Counted from the first letter of the stretch, positions 44,013-52,460 are shown. The stretch is DNA of 64,000 nt from Bradyrhizobium mercantei (GCF_001982635.1 NZ_MKFI01000008.1:124001-188000); one strand, 5' to 3'. The notes: generated from the sequence alone by a model not told the origin. Numbers and translations: made by a program.

Positions 44013-44774
44013 ATGGAAGATTTTGCAAAATTGCTCACGAGTATTGCCGCACTCGTTGGAGCCATTGCGTGGCCCATCGCCATCCTTCTGATCGTCTTTA
44101 TTTTCCGTAGGGAGTTGCGGTTGGCGCTCGGTAAGGTTCCAACCCTGCTCGAACGAGTGAAAAAGGCTTCACTTCCAGGGATTGCGGTGGAGCTGGATCG
44201 TGTCGCTGATGCCGAAGCTGCAGATGGAGCAAACAAGAGCGGGAAAATATCTCCTGGACAGATCGAAGCCGCATCGCGAATAGCCATTCAGGCCCAAGAC
44301 ATTGGCCAGCAGGCCGTTCTGAGAGAACTCGACAAGCTTTGCTTGGAATACGACGGCCTAAGGCGTTCGCTTCGATCGGGCGAAGAACGTACTCGAGCTA
44401 TGACTCGAGTGGTCGTCAAGATGCGCTCCTTAGCCCCGAGCCTCGTCGATTACCTGGGCGTCTATAAGGGCTCCGAATCGCCTGGAAGTCGACTGGCTGC
44501 TATAGCAATGATGCAGATGGTCCCGCGTGTCGCGGACCTTACTTGGTTGGCAAATCGCTTCACTAGCGAACAACCCTTTCTATTCTATCATGCGGCGCTC
44601 GCGTTACAGAGCTATGCAAACATTTGCGCCACTGCCCAAGAGAGAGAGAACTTACTAAGCGTCGCTCGGCAAGCCCTCACTGACGTCAAAGGCTTTGCGG
44701 GCGTTCCAGACCGCAATACAATCGAGGTTCTCGAGATGCTAATCTCTAGTCTTCGACAAACGTGCAGCGGATAA
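44013..44774 (+). CDS. Unknown membrane-anchored protein with helical cytosolic domain
   Basis: 253 residues. One N-terminal membrane helix (AALVGAIAWPIAILLIVFIF, about 11-31) is followed by a basic segment (RRELRLALGKVPTLLERVKK, SLPGIAVELD) and a helical cytosolic domain of about 170 residues with HEAT-like spacing. Codons end in A or T more often than in the flanking genes, and the gene lies next to a duplication scar, both pointing to foreign origin. The ribosome site (AGAAG) is weak. No function is assigned. Confidence 0.75.
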   Translation: MEDFAKLLTSIAALVGAIAWPIAILLIVFIFRRELRLALGKVPTLLERVKKASLPGIAVELDRVADAEAADGANKSGKISPGQIEAASRIAIQAQDIGQQAVLRELDKLCLEYDGLRRSLRSGEERTRAMTRVVVKMRSLAPSLVDYLGVYKGSESPGSRLAAIAMMQMVPRVADLTWLANRFTSEQPFLFYHAALALQSYANICATAQERENLLSVARQALTDVKGFAGVPDRNTIEVLEMLISSLRQTCSG

Positions 44775-44848
44775 GAGACTAATGTCCTTACTATCGCGCG
44801 CCCGCAAGAGGCGCCGAACCTCATGCGAATTATCAGACTGTTCGATGC

Positions 44849-46519
44849 TTATGCCGACGCACCAACCGCCGCCGTCTGCGCATCACCGCGCGCTCCCGCC
44901 TCGAACTTGATCTCCTGATACCCACCGTTGGCCACGCCGTTGATGATCCCCAAGAACTTCGGCGTGCCGCCGTTGTAGACGAAGTAGCGCACCGTCCCCT
45001 CTTCGTGGCCAGGGACGTTGGAGTTGTAGCCGGTGAACCACGACTTGGCTTTGCGCATCAGCATGATCTCGTACATCTTGACGACATGCGCGGTCCAGCG
45101 CTGCTGCGCTTCGAGCGTCGCGTCGGCGCGGGTCAGGCCGCGGGCCCACATGTATTGCAGCAGGTTGGTGCACCAGTTGACGCCGTTCTCGATGCCGCGC
45201 GGAAAGTTCGTGGACGCGGAGGCGCTTTGCGGGCCGGTCGGCATCAACAGGTTCGGGAAGCCGTGCACGAGCATGCCGAGGAAGGTCGACGGCGCCTGCT
45301 TCCATTTGTCGGCGAGACGCGCTCCGCCGATGCCCCTGATGTCGATCAGATCGTAGGCGCCGGTGATGGCGTCGAAGCCGGTGGCGTAGACGATGATGTC
45401 GAACTCGTAGTCGCGCGCGGTGGTGCGCAGGCCTGTCTCCGTGACGCGGACCAGCGGCGTCTCGGAGAGATCGACGAGGTGCACATTGTCGCGGTTGTAA
45501 GCCTCGAAATACTTCGTCTCCAGCGGCAGGCGCTGCACGCCAAAACCGTGATCCCGCGGGATCAGCTTTTCGGCGACCCTGGGATCGTTGACGCGGCCGC
45601 GGATGCGGCCTGCAATATATTCCGACAGCTCTGCATTGGCGGCCTCATCCATGAAGATCTCGCGGAAGTTCGCGAGCCAGATGCCGAAGCCGGGCTCGTC
45701 GTAGAGCCTGTCCCACAGCGCCAGCCGCTCATCGCGGCTCACCTCGTAGAAGCCGCGCTTGTCGGGGCCGTGGACAAAACTGCCCGGCGTCAGCGCGCAG
45801 GCAGCGAAGATCTCGTCATAGCGGGCGCGGATGTCGGCCATTTCTTCTTCCGAGATCTCGCTGTTGTTCAGCGGCGCGCTCCAGTTCGGCCGGCGCTGGA
45901 ACACCGTGAGCTGGCCTACCTTGTCGGCAATCTCGCCGATGACCTGAATGCCGGTCGCGCCGGTGCCGATCACGGCGACCTTCTTGCCGGCAAGATCGAC
46001 CGGCTCGTGCGGCCAGTAATAGGTGTGGAACGAGCGGCCCTTGAAGTCTTCGATCCCGGGCACGCGCGGCATCGTCGGCGCGGACAATAGCCCGATCGCG
46101 AGCACGACGAAGCGGCAGGTCAGCGCGCGGCCGTCACCGAGCTTTAATTGCCAGACGTCACGCGTCTCGTCGAACTGCATGGTTTCGACCTTGCAGTTGA
46201 ACTGCATGTGCCGGCGCAAATCGAACTTGTCGGCGACGTAATTCAGGTAACGCAAATTTTCGGGCTGGCCGGAAAAGCGCTCCTTCCAGTGCCACTCGTC
46301 GAGCAGTTCGCGCGAGAACGAGAAGCCGTAGGTGTAGCTCTCCGAGTCAAAACGGCAGCCTGGATAGCGGTTCCAGTACCAGGTGCCGCCGAGATCGGGC
46401 GCGGCTTCCAGCACGGTGGCGTCGATGCCGAGATCGGCGAGCCGCTTGATCTGGTAGATGCCCGCGACGCCGGCGCCGACGACAATCACCTCGAAATGGG
46501 TTTTCGCCTCTCCCGTCAT
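44849..46519 (-). CDS. Baeyer-Villiger-type flavin monooxygenase
   Basis: 556 residues from ATG 46519 (GGGAG upstream). Two Rossmann motifs (VIVVGAGVAGIYQIKRLADLG for FAD; VAVIGTGATGIQVIGEIA for NADPH) flank the fingerprint FKGRSFHTYYWP, the F-x-G-x-x-x-H-x-x-x-W of type I Baeyer-Villiger enzymes. GGTWYWNRYPGCRFDSESYTY is also typical. Such enzymes insert oxygen next to a ketone using NADPH and O2. It is divergent from an unknown gene and gives no clue to the ketone used. Confidence 0.9.
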   Translation of the reverse strand: MTGEAKTHFEVIVVGAGVAGIYQIKRLADLGIDATVLEAAPDLGGTWYWNRYPGCRFDSESYTYGFSFSRELLDEWHWKERFSGQPENLRYLNYVADKFDLRRHMQFNCKVETMQFDETRDVWQLKLGDGRALTCRFVVLAIGLLSAPTMPRVPGIEDFKGRSFHTYYWPHEPVDLAGKKVAVIGTGATGIQVIGEIADKVGQLTVFQRRPNWSAPLNNSEISEEEMADIRARYDEIFAACALTPGSFVHGPDKRGFYEVSRDERLALWDRLYDEPGFGIWLANFREIFMDEAANAELSEYIAGRIRGRVNDPRVAEKLIPRDHGFGVQRLPLETKYFEAYNRDNVHLVDLSETPLVRVTETGLRTTARDYEFDIIVYATGFDAITGAYDLIDIRGIGGARLADKWKQAPSTFLGMLVHGFPNLLMPTGPQSASASTNFPRGIENGVNWCTNLLQYMWARGLTRADATLEAQQRWTAHVVKMYEIMLMRKAKSWFTGYNSNVPGHEEGTVRYFVYNGGTPKFLGIINGVANGGYQEIKFEAGARGDAQTAAVGASA

Positions 46520-46673
46520 ATCAGCTCCCAAAATTCTTCTTGATCTGTTGGGCGGGATTACAGACCCTTTTGTCCGGTCAGGCAACCGGGCGTGCTGCGC
46601 GCAACTTGCGTTGAGGCGCTGCCTGCACCACATCGATCGTTGCGATTCGACACGCGCAATCCGGACGAGCAGC

Positions 46674-47069
46674 ATGACCGACAATCTCACCGGCGTCTGG
46701 GACGGCAGCTATGTTCAGCCCAGCGGCATGGTCACCTTCCTGGCGACGCTGATCGACGCCGGCGGCGCGCTCGGCGGTAGCGTGACCGAGCCCTGCATGA
46801 TGCCGGGCTGCCCGCTCAGCACCCACAATGCCTCGCTTGCCGGACATCGCTCCGGCAGCTCGGTCACCTTCGTCAAACGCTACGAGCCGCCGGGCTATGG
46901 CTATGACACCGTGCATTATGAAGGCGCGGTCAATGCCGACGCGACCGAGATCGACGGCCGCTGGAGCATCCGCGGCACACGGTTCTCGGGAACGTTCCTG
47001 ATGGTGCGGTCGACGGGGCCTGCGCAGGCGGTTGCGGCCGAAGACGAGATCAAGGAGCCGGTGCGGTAG
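46674..47069 (+). CDS. Small soluble protein, unknown
   Basis: 131 residues beginning MTDNLTGVWDGSYVQP. It is Gly/Ser-rich with beta-strand-like segments (VTFLATLIDAGGALGGSVTEP, IDGRWSIRGTRFSGTFLMVR) and two cysteines (EPCMMPGCPL). The opening resembles lipocalin-like small proteins of bradyrhizobia with GxW near the start. ATG 46674 is chosen since the upstream frame is a shadow of the monooxygenase gene. No domain is assigned. Confidence 0.7.
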   Translation: MTDNLTGVWDGSYVQPSGMVTFLATLIDAGGALGGSVTEPCMMPGCPLSTHNASLAGHRSGSSVTFVKRYEPPGYGYDTVHYEGAVNADATEIDGRWSIRGTRFSGTFLMVRSTGPAQAVAAEDEIKEPVR

Positions 47070-47095
47070 CGCTGATCGCGCGCAGCCGCGCGAGT

Positions 47096-47641
47096 TCAGC
47101 CCAGCGCCGCCAGTTCACGCGCGAGGTTGTCGCGGGCACGGCGATCATATGTCGCGGCAAAACCGGTGTCGGGGTAGATCACCGGGCGAGCGGCAAAGTG
47201 GCGGAGCACGCGGCCACGGCCGGCGCGGTAGTCGGCATCGCCGACATGAATGAACTCCTGCCGGATCGCAGCCGCATAGGCCTCGTAGCGCGCGGGCTCG
47301 GCGCCGAGAATGCTGAGATCGATCGAGATCAGGATCGCGCCGAGACGATCATCAGCCTGCACGTCGTGGGTCTTGGTCAGACGGATCAGGCGGCCGACCT
47401 CGCGGCTGATATCGGCACGGACATGCCGCTCGGCAAGCTGCGCGCTGCGCTCTTCATTGTCCGGCCGGGTCGGATCGTAGACGACGTCGTGCCACCAGAT
47501 CGCTTCCGACAGGATCTCGCGCTCGGCCGCCGAGAGGCCGTCGACGCGCGCGAGCGCCGCGAGGCAGTCCTCGATATGCGCGAGGTTGTGATAGTGGCGG
47601 CCTGCCGCCGTATAGGCGGCAACCAATTCGTCGCGGGTCAT
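47096..47641 (-). CDS. HD-domain metal-dependent hydrolase
   Basis: 181 residues. HYHNLAHIEDCLAAL supplies the first metal His residues and EAIWWHDVVYDPTRPDNEERSA the HD pair, followed by RLIRLTKTH and ISIDLSILGA with the distal Asp. It belongs to the small HD hydrolases sometimes mislabelled as receptor subunits; they are presumed phosphohydrolases of unknown substrate. ATG 47641 is chosen; a frame extension to 47692 lacks a ribosome site. Confidence 0.8.
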   Translation of the reverse strand: MTRDELVAAYTAAGRHYHNLAHIEDCLAALARVDGLSAAEREILSEAIWWHDVVYDPTRPDNEERSAQLAERHVRADISREVGRLIRLTKTHDVQADDRLGAILISIDLSILGAEPARYEAYAAAIRQEFIHVGDADYRAGRGRVLRHFAARPVIYPDTGFAATYDRRARDNLARELAALG

Positions 47642-47782
47642 CGCCGAGGTATAGGACGGCGGCGGCCGCGATGGTAGCCGGAGCGATCGCATCGCAGCCG
47701 TTCAATGACGTCGCTGCACAAGGCGAGGCCGAGCGGCCGCGAGGGCCGCCCGGTGTTCTTCAAACCTGCGAGCGTGCGCCGC

Positions 47783-48076
47783 TCACCTGCCCTGCAGCAG
47801 CAGCCCGAGCGGCTTGAGCGGACCGACCGGGATCATCTCAAATCCCAAAATGCCGCCGGCGGCGAGCGGCAGCGCGTTGATGGTCGCCTTGGCCTGCTCG
47901 ACCGAGTCGACATTCATCAGGAACACCACGCCGGGCTTGTCGTCGCGGAACCAGAATTGCTCGATCTTGCCGTCGAGGTAGAGCCGCAGCGTATCCGGGA
48001 CTTCCTTCGGCATGATCTCCTTGCGCTGCTCGTCGGTGATGGGCTTGAGGGCCGATCCGATGGCGAAGACTTTCAT
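47783..48076 (-). CDS. Small muconolactone-isomerase/YCII-like protein
   Basis: 97 residues beginning MKVFAIGSALKPITDEQRKE and containing LYLDGKIEQFWFRDDKPGVVFLMN then SVEQAKATINALPLAAGG, a ferredoxin-like alpha/beta pattern seen in muconolactone-isomerase-like and YCII-related proteins. ATG 48076 has AGGAG upstream. It is divergent from a GlxA-type regulator, which may control it. No catalytic role is proven. Confidence 0.75.
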   Translation of the reverse strand: MKVFAIGSALKPITDEQRKEIMPKEVPDTLRLYLDGKIEQFWFRDDKPGVVFLMNVDSVEQAKATINALPLAAGGILGFEMIPVGPLKPLGLLLQGR

Positions 48077-48341
48077 GACTGTTCTCCTGTTGGGTCGAGG
48101 GTTGGCGCGACCGAACCGACGCCGCATCCGCACGGAGCGAAAGGCGAAAATGACAATATTGATGCCATTTACGCCATATGCACGACCACCAATCATTGAC
48201 GGAAACCACGTTCCATCAGTAATTTAGGAGGCTTTTCCGATCGCCTGCGGCATCGTTCAGCTCGCTCGCGGGAAGAGACTTAGCCCGCTTCCGGTCCGGC
48301 GACGATTGTCGCAAACGACAACTTTGAAGGCATTTGCGCCA

Positions 48342-49307
48342 ATGAAGATTGCGATCCTCGCGCTCGAGGGACTTTGGGACACCGGGCTCACGGCGATACT
48401 CGACGCCCTCTCCCTCGCCGACAAGTTTTCCAGGCTGCAGATGGGCGGAACGGTCCGCTTCGACGTCTCGGTCTATGGCCTGCGCAAGCGCGTGCGATCC
48501 GGCCAGGGCCTCGGCATTCCGGTCAAGCCCATCACGGCAAACAGCAGCCCGGATTGGGTGATCGTGCCTGCGCTCAACACCGGACTGCCGGAGCAACTGG
48601 TGCCCGCGCTGGAGCGACGCGACGTGCGGCAGGCGCGAGAGCAGCTTAAGCAATGGCATGCCGGCGGCGCGCGGATTGCCGCCTCCTGCATCGGCTCATT
48701 CATCGTCGCGGAGACCGGGTTGCTCGATCATCAGGAGGCGACGACGACGTGGTGGCTCGCCCCGCTGTTCCGGCAGCGCTACCCGAACGTCCGGCTCGAC
48801 GAGACGCGCATGCTGGTGCCGTCCGGCATCGGCGTCACCGCGGGTGCAGCGATGGGCCATCTCGATCTCGCGCTGTGGCTGATCCGGCAGGCGAGCCCGG
48901 AATTGGCCTCCGTCGTCTCGCGCTATCTGCTGGCCGACCTGCGCTCCTCGCAATCGGTCTTCATCATCCCCAACCATCTGGCGCAGGCCGACCCCTTGAT
49001 CCAGCGCTTCGAACGCTGGGCGCGCGAGCACCTCAGAAGAGGCTTCTCGCTACAGGATGCGGCCGAGGCACTTGCGACCAGCCCGCGGACCCTGCAACGC
49101 CGCTGCGAAGCCGTGCTCGGCAAGTCGCCGCTGTCTTACTTTCAGGATCTCCGCGTCGAGCGCGCGCAGTCGCTGCTGCATGGCAGCGGCCTCGACATCG
49201 AGGCGATCGCGGCCGAAGTCGGCTACGAGGACGGCGCCACGCTGCGGACGCTGCTGCGCGAACGGTTGGGCCGCGGCGTCCGCGAACTGCGCGCCAATCT
49301 ACGATGA
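48342..49307 (+). CDS. GlxA-family AraC-type transcriptional regulator
   Basis: 321 residues from ATG 48342. An N-terminal DJ-1/PfpI-like domain (about 1-190, IAASCIGSFIVAETGLLD with the nucleophile-elbow Cys) is joined to a C-terminal AraC/XylS DNA-binding domain (LQDAAEALATSPRTLQRRCEAVLGKSPLSYFQDLRVERAQSLL). GlxA-type regulators commonly sense small aldehydes or amino compounds. Its stop overlaps the ATG of the DNA glycosylase gene (ATGA), and it is divergent from the small YCII-like gene. Confidence 0.88.
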   Translation: MKIAILALEGLWDTGLTAILDALSLADKFSRLQMGGTVRFDVSVYGLRKRVRSGQGLGIPVKPITANSSPDWVIVPALNTGLPEQLVPALERRDVRQAREQLKQWHAGGARIAASCIGSFIVAETGLLDHQEATTTWWLAPLFRQRYPNVRLDETRMLVPSGIGVTAGAAMGHLDLALWLIRQASPELASVVSRYLLADLRSSQSVFIIPNHLAQADPLIQRFERWAREHLRRGFSLQDAAEALATSPRTLQRRCEAVLGKSPLSYFQDLRVERAQSLLHGSGLDIEAIAAEVGYEDGATLRTLLRERLGRGVRELRANLR

Positions 49308-49831
49308 GGCTTTGCCGCTCCTTGAGTAAAACCCACCGACTCCCCGACCAGCTCCGCGCCGACCTGCGCCTGGTGTTCGTCGGCACTGCGGCCAGCACGC
49401 GCTCAGCCGCGGTCGGGCATTACTATGCGCATCCCGGCAACCGCTTCTGGCGCGCGCTGCATGAGGCCGGCATCACGCCGCGGCGCTATCGGCCGGACGA
49501 GTTCGCAGCCCTGCTCGAACTCGGCATCGGATTCACCGATCTCTCCAAGACCGGCGCCGGGATGGATCACGAGATCATCAGGCAGTCGTTCGATGTCGTG
49601 GGCTTCAGGACGAAGGTCGAAACGTTTCGGCCGAAGACCATCGCCTTCACCAGCAAGAAGGCGGCGAGCCTGTTTTACAACAGGCCGACCGGCACGCTTG
49701 CGCTCGGCCGCCAACCGCCGATGAGCGGATTTCCTGACGTGTTCGTGCTGCCGTCGCCATCGGGCGCAGCGTCCGGACATTGGACGTTGCAGCCATGGCA
49801 CGAGCTCGCGCAGTGGATTGCAGAATTGTAG
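49304..49831 (+). CDS. Mug/TDG-family DNA glycosylase with altered motifs
   Basis: 175 residues. The layout is that of the G:T/U mismatch-specific uracil-DNA glycosylase family: motif I region LRLVFVGTAASTRSAAVGHYYAHPGNRFWRAL and motif II region VFVLPSPSGAA. In E. coli Mug the corresponding segments are GINPG, with the catalytic Asn, and NPSG. Here they are GTAAS and SPSG, so both key Asn positions differ, which suggests a variant specificity. Translationally coupled to the upstream regulator. The stop codon lies within a dispersed repeat. Confidence 0.85.
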   Translation: MRLCRSLSKTHRLPDQLRADLRLVFVGTAASTRSAAVGHYYAHPGNRFWRALHEAGITPRRYRPDEFAALLELGIGFTDLSKTGAGMDHEIIRQSFDVVGFRTKVETFRPKTIAFTSKKAASLFYNRPTGTLALGRQPPMSGFPDVFVLPSPSGAASGHWTLQPWHELAQWIAEL

Positions 49832-49946
49832 GGTGGGTTAGCCGACTACGTCCGCCGTAGCTCAACGAGCGAAGGCGGAAGGCGTAACCCGCCATCTTCA
49901 ATCGCGGATACGAGCCGGTGGGTTACGCTTCGCTAACCCACCCTAC
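49828..49946. repeat. Palindromic repeat with GTAGGGTGGGTTA ends
   Basis: GTAGGGTGGGTTA (49828-49840) is exactly complementary to TAACCCACCCTAC (49934-49946), with AAGGCGGAAGGCGTAACCCG between. This type is widespread in Bradyrhizobium intergenic DNA. The stop codon of the glycosylase gene (49829-49831) lies in its first bases. Confidence 0.85.
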
Positions 49947-49964
49947 CAACTCAACCGCGCCCCG

Positions 49965-50399
49965 CTACTCCTTCAACGTGATCGCAAGCCCGCTGAGGTC
50001 GACATTGGCCATCAGGCCGACCTGCTTGCCGCTCAGTTCGAGCACCGCGCCGTTCTGGTTGGTCAGCACGATGCCGCGCACACCGGCACCGAGCGCAACG
50101 CCCACGCCTGCCGCGGCATAGACGCCGGCGATATCCTGGGCGCGGCGGATGTTGCGCACCCGCCCCTGCAACGTGGTCTGCGAGCCGCCGAACACGAGGC
50201 CATAGTCCAGCCCGCCGGCCGTCAGCCCATAGGTCTGCCCGTGGAACGTCAGCACGCCCTTGCCGGCGGAGCCGCCGAAGATCCAGCCGCCCTTGAAGAT
50301 CACGAGCGTCACCGCGCCCTCGTCAGCCAGGGCGGCGGACGTTCCGGTGAGCATCGCCAGCGCGAGGAGCGCGGCGCGGGCGACGGACGACAATCTCAT
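49965..50399 (-). CDS. Small exported glycine-rich protein, unknown
   Basis: 144 residues from ATG 50399 (GGAG upstream). A signal peptide (AALLALAMLTGTSAALA) is followed by a beta-rich, Gly-rich protein (VIFKGGWIFGGSAGKGVLTFHG, YGLVFGGSQTTLQGRVRNIR, IAGVYAAAGVGVALGAGVRG). It ends LSGLAITLK. The regular strand pattern suggests an outer-membrane-associated or periplasmic barrel-like fold. Family not recognised. Confidence 0.72.
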   Translation of the reverse strand: MRLSSVARAALLALAMLTGTSAALADEGAVTLVIFKGGWIFGGSAGKGVLTFHGQTYGLTAGGLDYGLVFGGSQTTLQGRVRNIRRAQDIAGVYAAAGVGVALGAGVRGIVLTNQNGAVLELSGKQVGLMANVDLSGLAITLKE

Positions 50400-50606
50400 G
50401 GGAAATTCTCCGGACGAAGTGAGACGCAAATCGCTGCAATCCAGCCGACGGGCGGCACCGTTGAAATGCCGCGAAACATGCGGGATTGCGCTTGTTCCTG
50501 ATGCCGCGAAGTCTATCATCGCCTCCGCAGCCACGCGACCATTGGCCCATGCGCGCCCACGCTTTGCGCCATCGCTGAGGAGTTTGCGCAACAGGGATCT
50601 GCATCG

Positions 50607-51044
50607 ATGCATGATTTCACCCCGATTTCCGGCCTCGCCGGCGGCGCGCTGATCGGGCTCGCCGCGGCGCTCCTGATGCTGCTGACCGGGCGGATCGCCG
50701 GCGTCACCGGAATCGTCGGCGGCCTGCTCCAGCCCGATACCACCGGCCGCACTGCCGACCGTTCTTGGCGCATCGCGTTCATCGCGGGACTGATCGCGGC
50801 GCCCCTGATTGCGGCGCTGTTCGGCGCGCCGCTGCCGCGGCCGGCGATGAATGCGAGCCTCGTCGTGATCGCGATCGCGGGCGTGCTGGTCGGGTTCGGC
50901 ACACGGACGGGCAATGGCTGCACCTCGGGTCACGGCGTCTGCGGCTTCGCGCGGCTGTCCGGCCGCTCGATCGTGGCCACGTTCATCTTCATGACAACGG
51001 CGGTCGCAACGGTTGCGATCGTCCGGCACGGAATCGGAGGCTAA
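50607..51044 (+). CDS. YeeE/YedE-type sulfur transporter, N-terminal half
   Basis: 145 residues, about four hydrophobic segments. GRIAGVTGIVGGLL and GFGTRTGNGCTSGHGVCGFARLSGRS, with its conserved Cys, are the hallmarks of the YeeE/YedE (TsuA) family, which take up thiosulfate or related sulfur compounds. It pairs with the second half at 51112. Two-chain versions (PmpA/PmpB-like) are common in alphaproteobacteria. Confidence 0.88.
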   Translation: MHDFTPISGLAGGALIGLAAALLMLLTGRIAGVTGIVGGLLQPDTTGRTADRSWRIAFIAGLIAAPLIAALFGAPLPRPAMNASLVVIAIAGVLVGFGTRTGNGCTSGHGVCGFARLSGRSIVATFIFMTTAVATVAIVRHGIGG

Positions 51045-51097
51045 GCATGATCCGGAAAAGTGCGAAGCGGTTTTCCGAAAAGATCATGCTCAAACAA
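51045..51097. repeat. Dispersed palindromic element between the two YeeE halves
   Basis: GCATGATCCGGAAAAGTGCG...CCGAAAAGATCATGCTCAAAC, the same family as at 5009 and 53871. GCATGATC and GATCATGC at its two ends are complementary. It sits within an operon, and its end precedes the next ATG by some 15 bases. Confidence 0.75.
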
Positions 51098-51111
51098 GGA
51101 GCTAAAGCGCG

Positions 51112-51621
51112 ATGACCAGTCAACCTCATCGCGCTTTAGCCATGCCGGTGCTCGCCAGCTTCGTCTGCGGCCTGATCTTCGGCGCGGGACTCCTGATCTC
51201 AGGCATGACCGATCCGCAGAAGGTGCTCGGCTTCCTCGATCTGTTCGGCGCCTGGGATGCGACGCTCGCCTTCGTGATGGCGGGCGCGGTTGCGGTCGCA
51301 GCGTCAGGCTTTGCGATCGCGCGGCGGCGCGCGGCGCCGGCCTTCGCGGCGCGCTTCCTCTGGCCCGACCGCAACGACATCGATGCGCCGCTGGTTGGCG
51401 GCGCAATCCTGTTCGGCATCGGCTGGGGCCTCGCCGGCATCTGCCCCGGTCCCGCGCTGGTCAACCTCGCCGGCCTCTCGCTGCCGATCGTGGTCTTCGT
51501 CGCAGCGATGCTGGTAGGGATGATCGGCCAGAACGTCTTCGACAAGAATCTTTGGCGTCGGCGTGCAGCCGCGCCGCGCGCCATCGAAACCTCTCCCCTT
51601 CCATCTCGCGCAGACGGGTGA
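51112..51621 (+). CDS. YeeE/YedE-type sulfur transporter, C-terminal half (DUF6691-like)
   Basis: 169 residues, four or five hydrophobic segments. GLIFGAGLLISGMTDPQKVLGFLD and LFGIGWGLAGICPGPALVNLA with its Cys match the partner half of YeeE. AAGGAGC lies upstream of the ATG. The two halves together would form the transporter. It is followed 4 bases later by ridA. Substrate inferred from the family. Confidence 0.88.
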   Translation: MTSQPHRALAMPVLASFVCGLIFGAGLLISGMTDPQKVLGFLDLFGAWDATLAFVMAGAVAVAASGFAIARRRAAPAFAARFLWPDRNDIDAPLVGGAILFGIGWGLAGICPGPALVNLAGLSLPIVVFVAAMLVGMIGQNVFDKNLWRRRAAAPRAIETSPLPSRADG

Positions 51622-51625
51622 TCTC

Positions 51626-52012
51626 ATGACAGCGATCAAGCACTTCCCTCCTCCGCCCGGCGTCCAGGCGCCGCCACTTTCGTTCGGCGCCCGCGTCGGC
51701 GATCTCCTGTTCATCTCGGGCATTCCCGGCTTCGACGCCAACCGCGAGCTGCCCGACAGCTTCGAGGCGCAGTTCGCCAATGTCGTCACCAATTTCAAGC
51801 GCGTGCTGAGTGAGGCGGGCGCGACGACGCGCGATCTCGTCAAGGTCAACGTACTGCTGACCCGCGCCAGCGACGTCGCCGCGATGAACGCACTCTATGC
51901 CGGCGCGTTCGGCCCTGCGCCCTATCCCGCGCGCACCACCTGCGTCGTGGTAGCGCTGCCCAATCCGAAGATGCTGATCGAGATCGAGGGCGTGGCACAC
52001 GTGAAGGGGTGA
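51626..52012 (+). CDS. RidA family enamine/imine deaminase
   Basis: 128 residues from ATG 51626. The RidA fold shows LLFISGIPGFDANRELP, the ALSEAG-type helix (FKRVLSEAGATTRDLVKVNVLLT) and the active-site Arg in YPARTTCVVVALP, with the end LIEIEGVAHV. RidA proteins hydrolyse reactive enamines and protect PLP enzymes. Only 4 bases separate it from the transporter gene, so it is probably in the same operon. Confidence 0.88.
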   Translation: MTAIKHFPPPPGVQAPPLSFGARVGDLLFISGIPGFDANRELPDSFEAQFANVVTNFKRVLSEAGATTRDLVKVNVLLTRASDVAAMNALYAGAFGPAPYPARTTCVVVALPNPKMLIEIEGVAHVKG

Positions 52013-52021
52013 AAGTCCCTT

Positions 52022-52140
52022 CGTCATTCCCGGAATCCACTTCACCGCACGTGATGCGGCTTGATGGATTCCGGGTTCTCGCGGAGCCTGTCATCGGGTG
52101 CGCGTTCGCGCGACCCGTTGGCGAGCCCCGGAATGACGAG
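52022..52140. repeat. Palindromic repeat, CGTCATTCCCGGAAT type
   Basis: CGTCATTCCCGGAAT at 52022 faces CCCCGGAATGACGAG at the end, with inner GGATTCCGGG and CGCGTTCGCG stems. First of three different repeats filling the 500-base gene-free stretch 52013-52515. No coding potential. Confidence 0.7.
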
Positions 52141-52177
52141 AGGTGAGAATGCGAGGTTACATCCTCATACTCACCTG

Positions 52178-52284
52178 TCATCGCCCGGCTCGACCGGGCG
52201 ATCCAGCACGCCGCGGCCTCTCGGTTCGAGCACTGCTGTCTCTGGAATACTGGATCCCCCGCTTTCGCTTTCGCGGGTGATGAC
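52178..52284. repeat. Second copy of the mosaic repeat found in the thi operon
   Basis: TCATCGCCCGG...GCGATCCAGCACGCCGCGGC...CTCTGGAATACTGGATCCCC closely matches 39106-39271, but without the nested AAGCTTCGG module. The end GGTGATGA matches the start in inverted orientation. Confidence 0.75.
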
Positions 52285-52354
52285 ACCGCGTGTTTGACAT
52301 CCCCAATCGCGAACCCACAAACTCGATGTCGCCCCGGGCAAGCGCAGCGCGACC

Positions 52355-52460
52355 GGGACCCATAACCACAAATGCCAATTGGTTTGCGAGCTGGAGCCAC
52401 AGCGTGTTTCAAAAACACAGCCCTGTGGTTATGGGTCCCTGCTTTCGCAGGGACGACGAC
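52355..52460. repeat. Palindromic repeat with GGGACCCATAACCACA ends
   Basis: GGGACCCATAACCACA (52355-52370) is exactly complementary to TGTGGTTATGGGTCCC (52424-52439); inside is GTGTTTCAAAAACAC, a smaller hairpin, and a GCTTTCGCAGGGACGACG tail follows. Third repeat in the stretch 52013-52515. Confidence 0.75.

Noticed and set aside
44013..44774. Defence-system component
   Set aside because: Foreign-looking and membrane-anchored, but no catalytic or nucleotide-binding motif and no partner genes nearby, so the claim cannot be supported.
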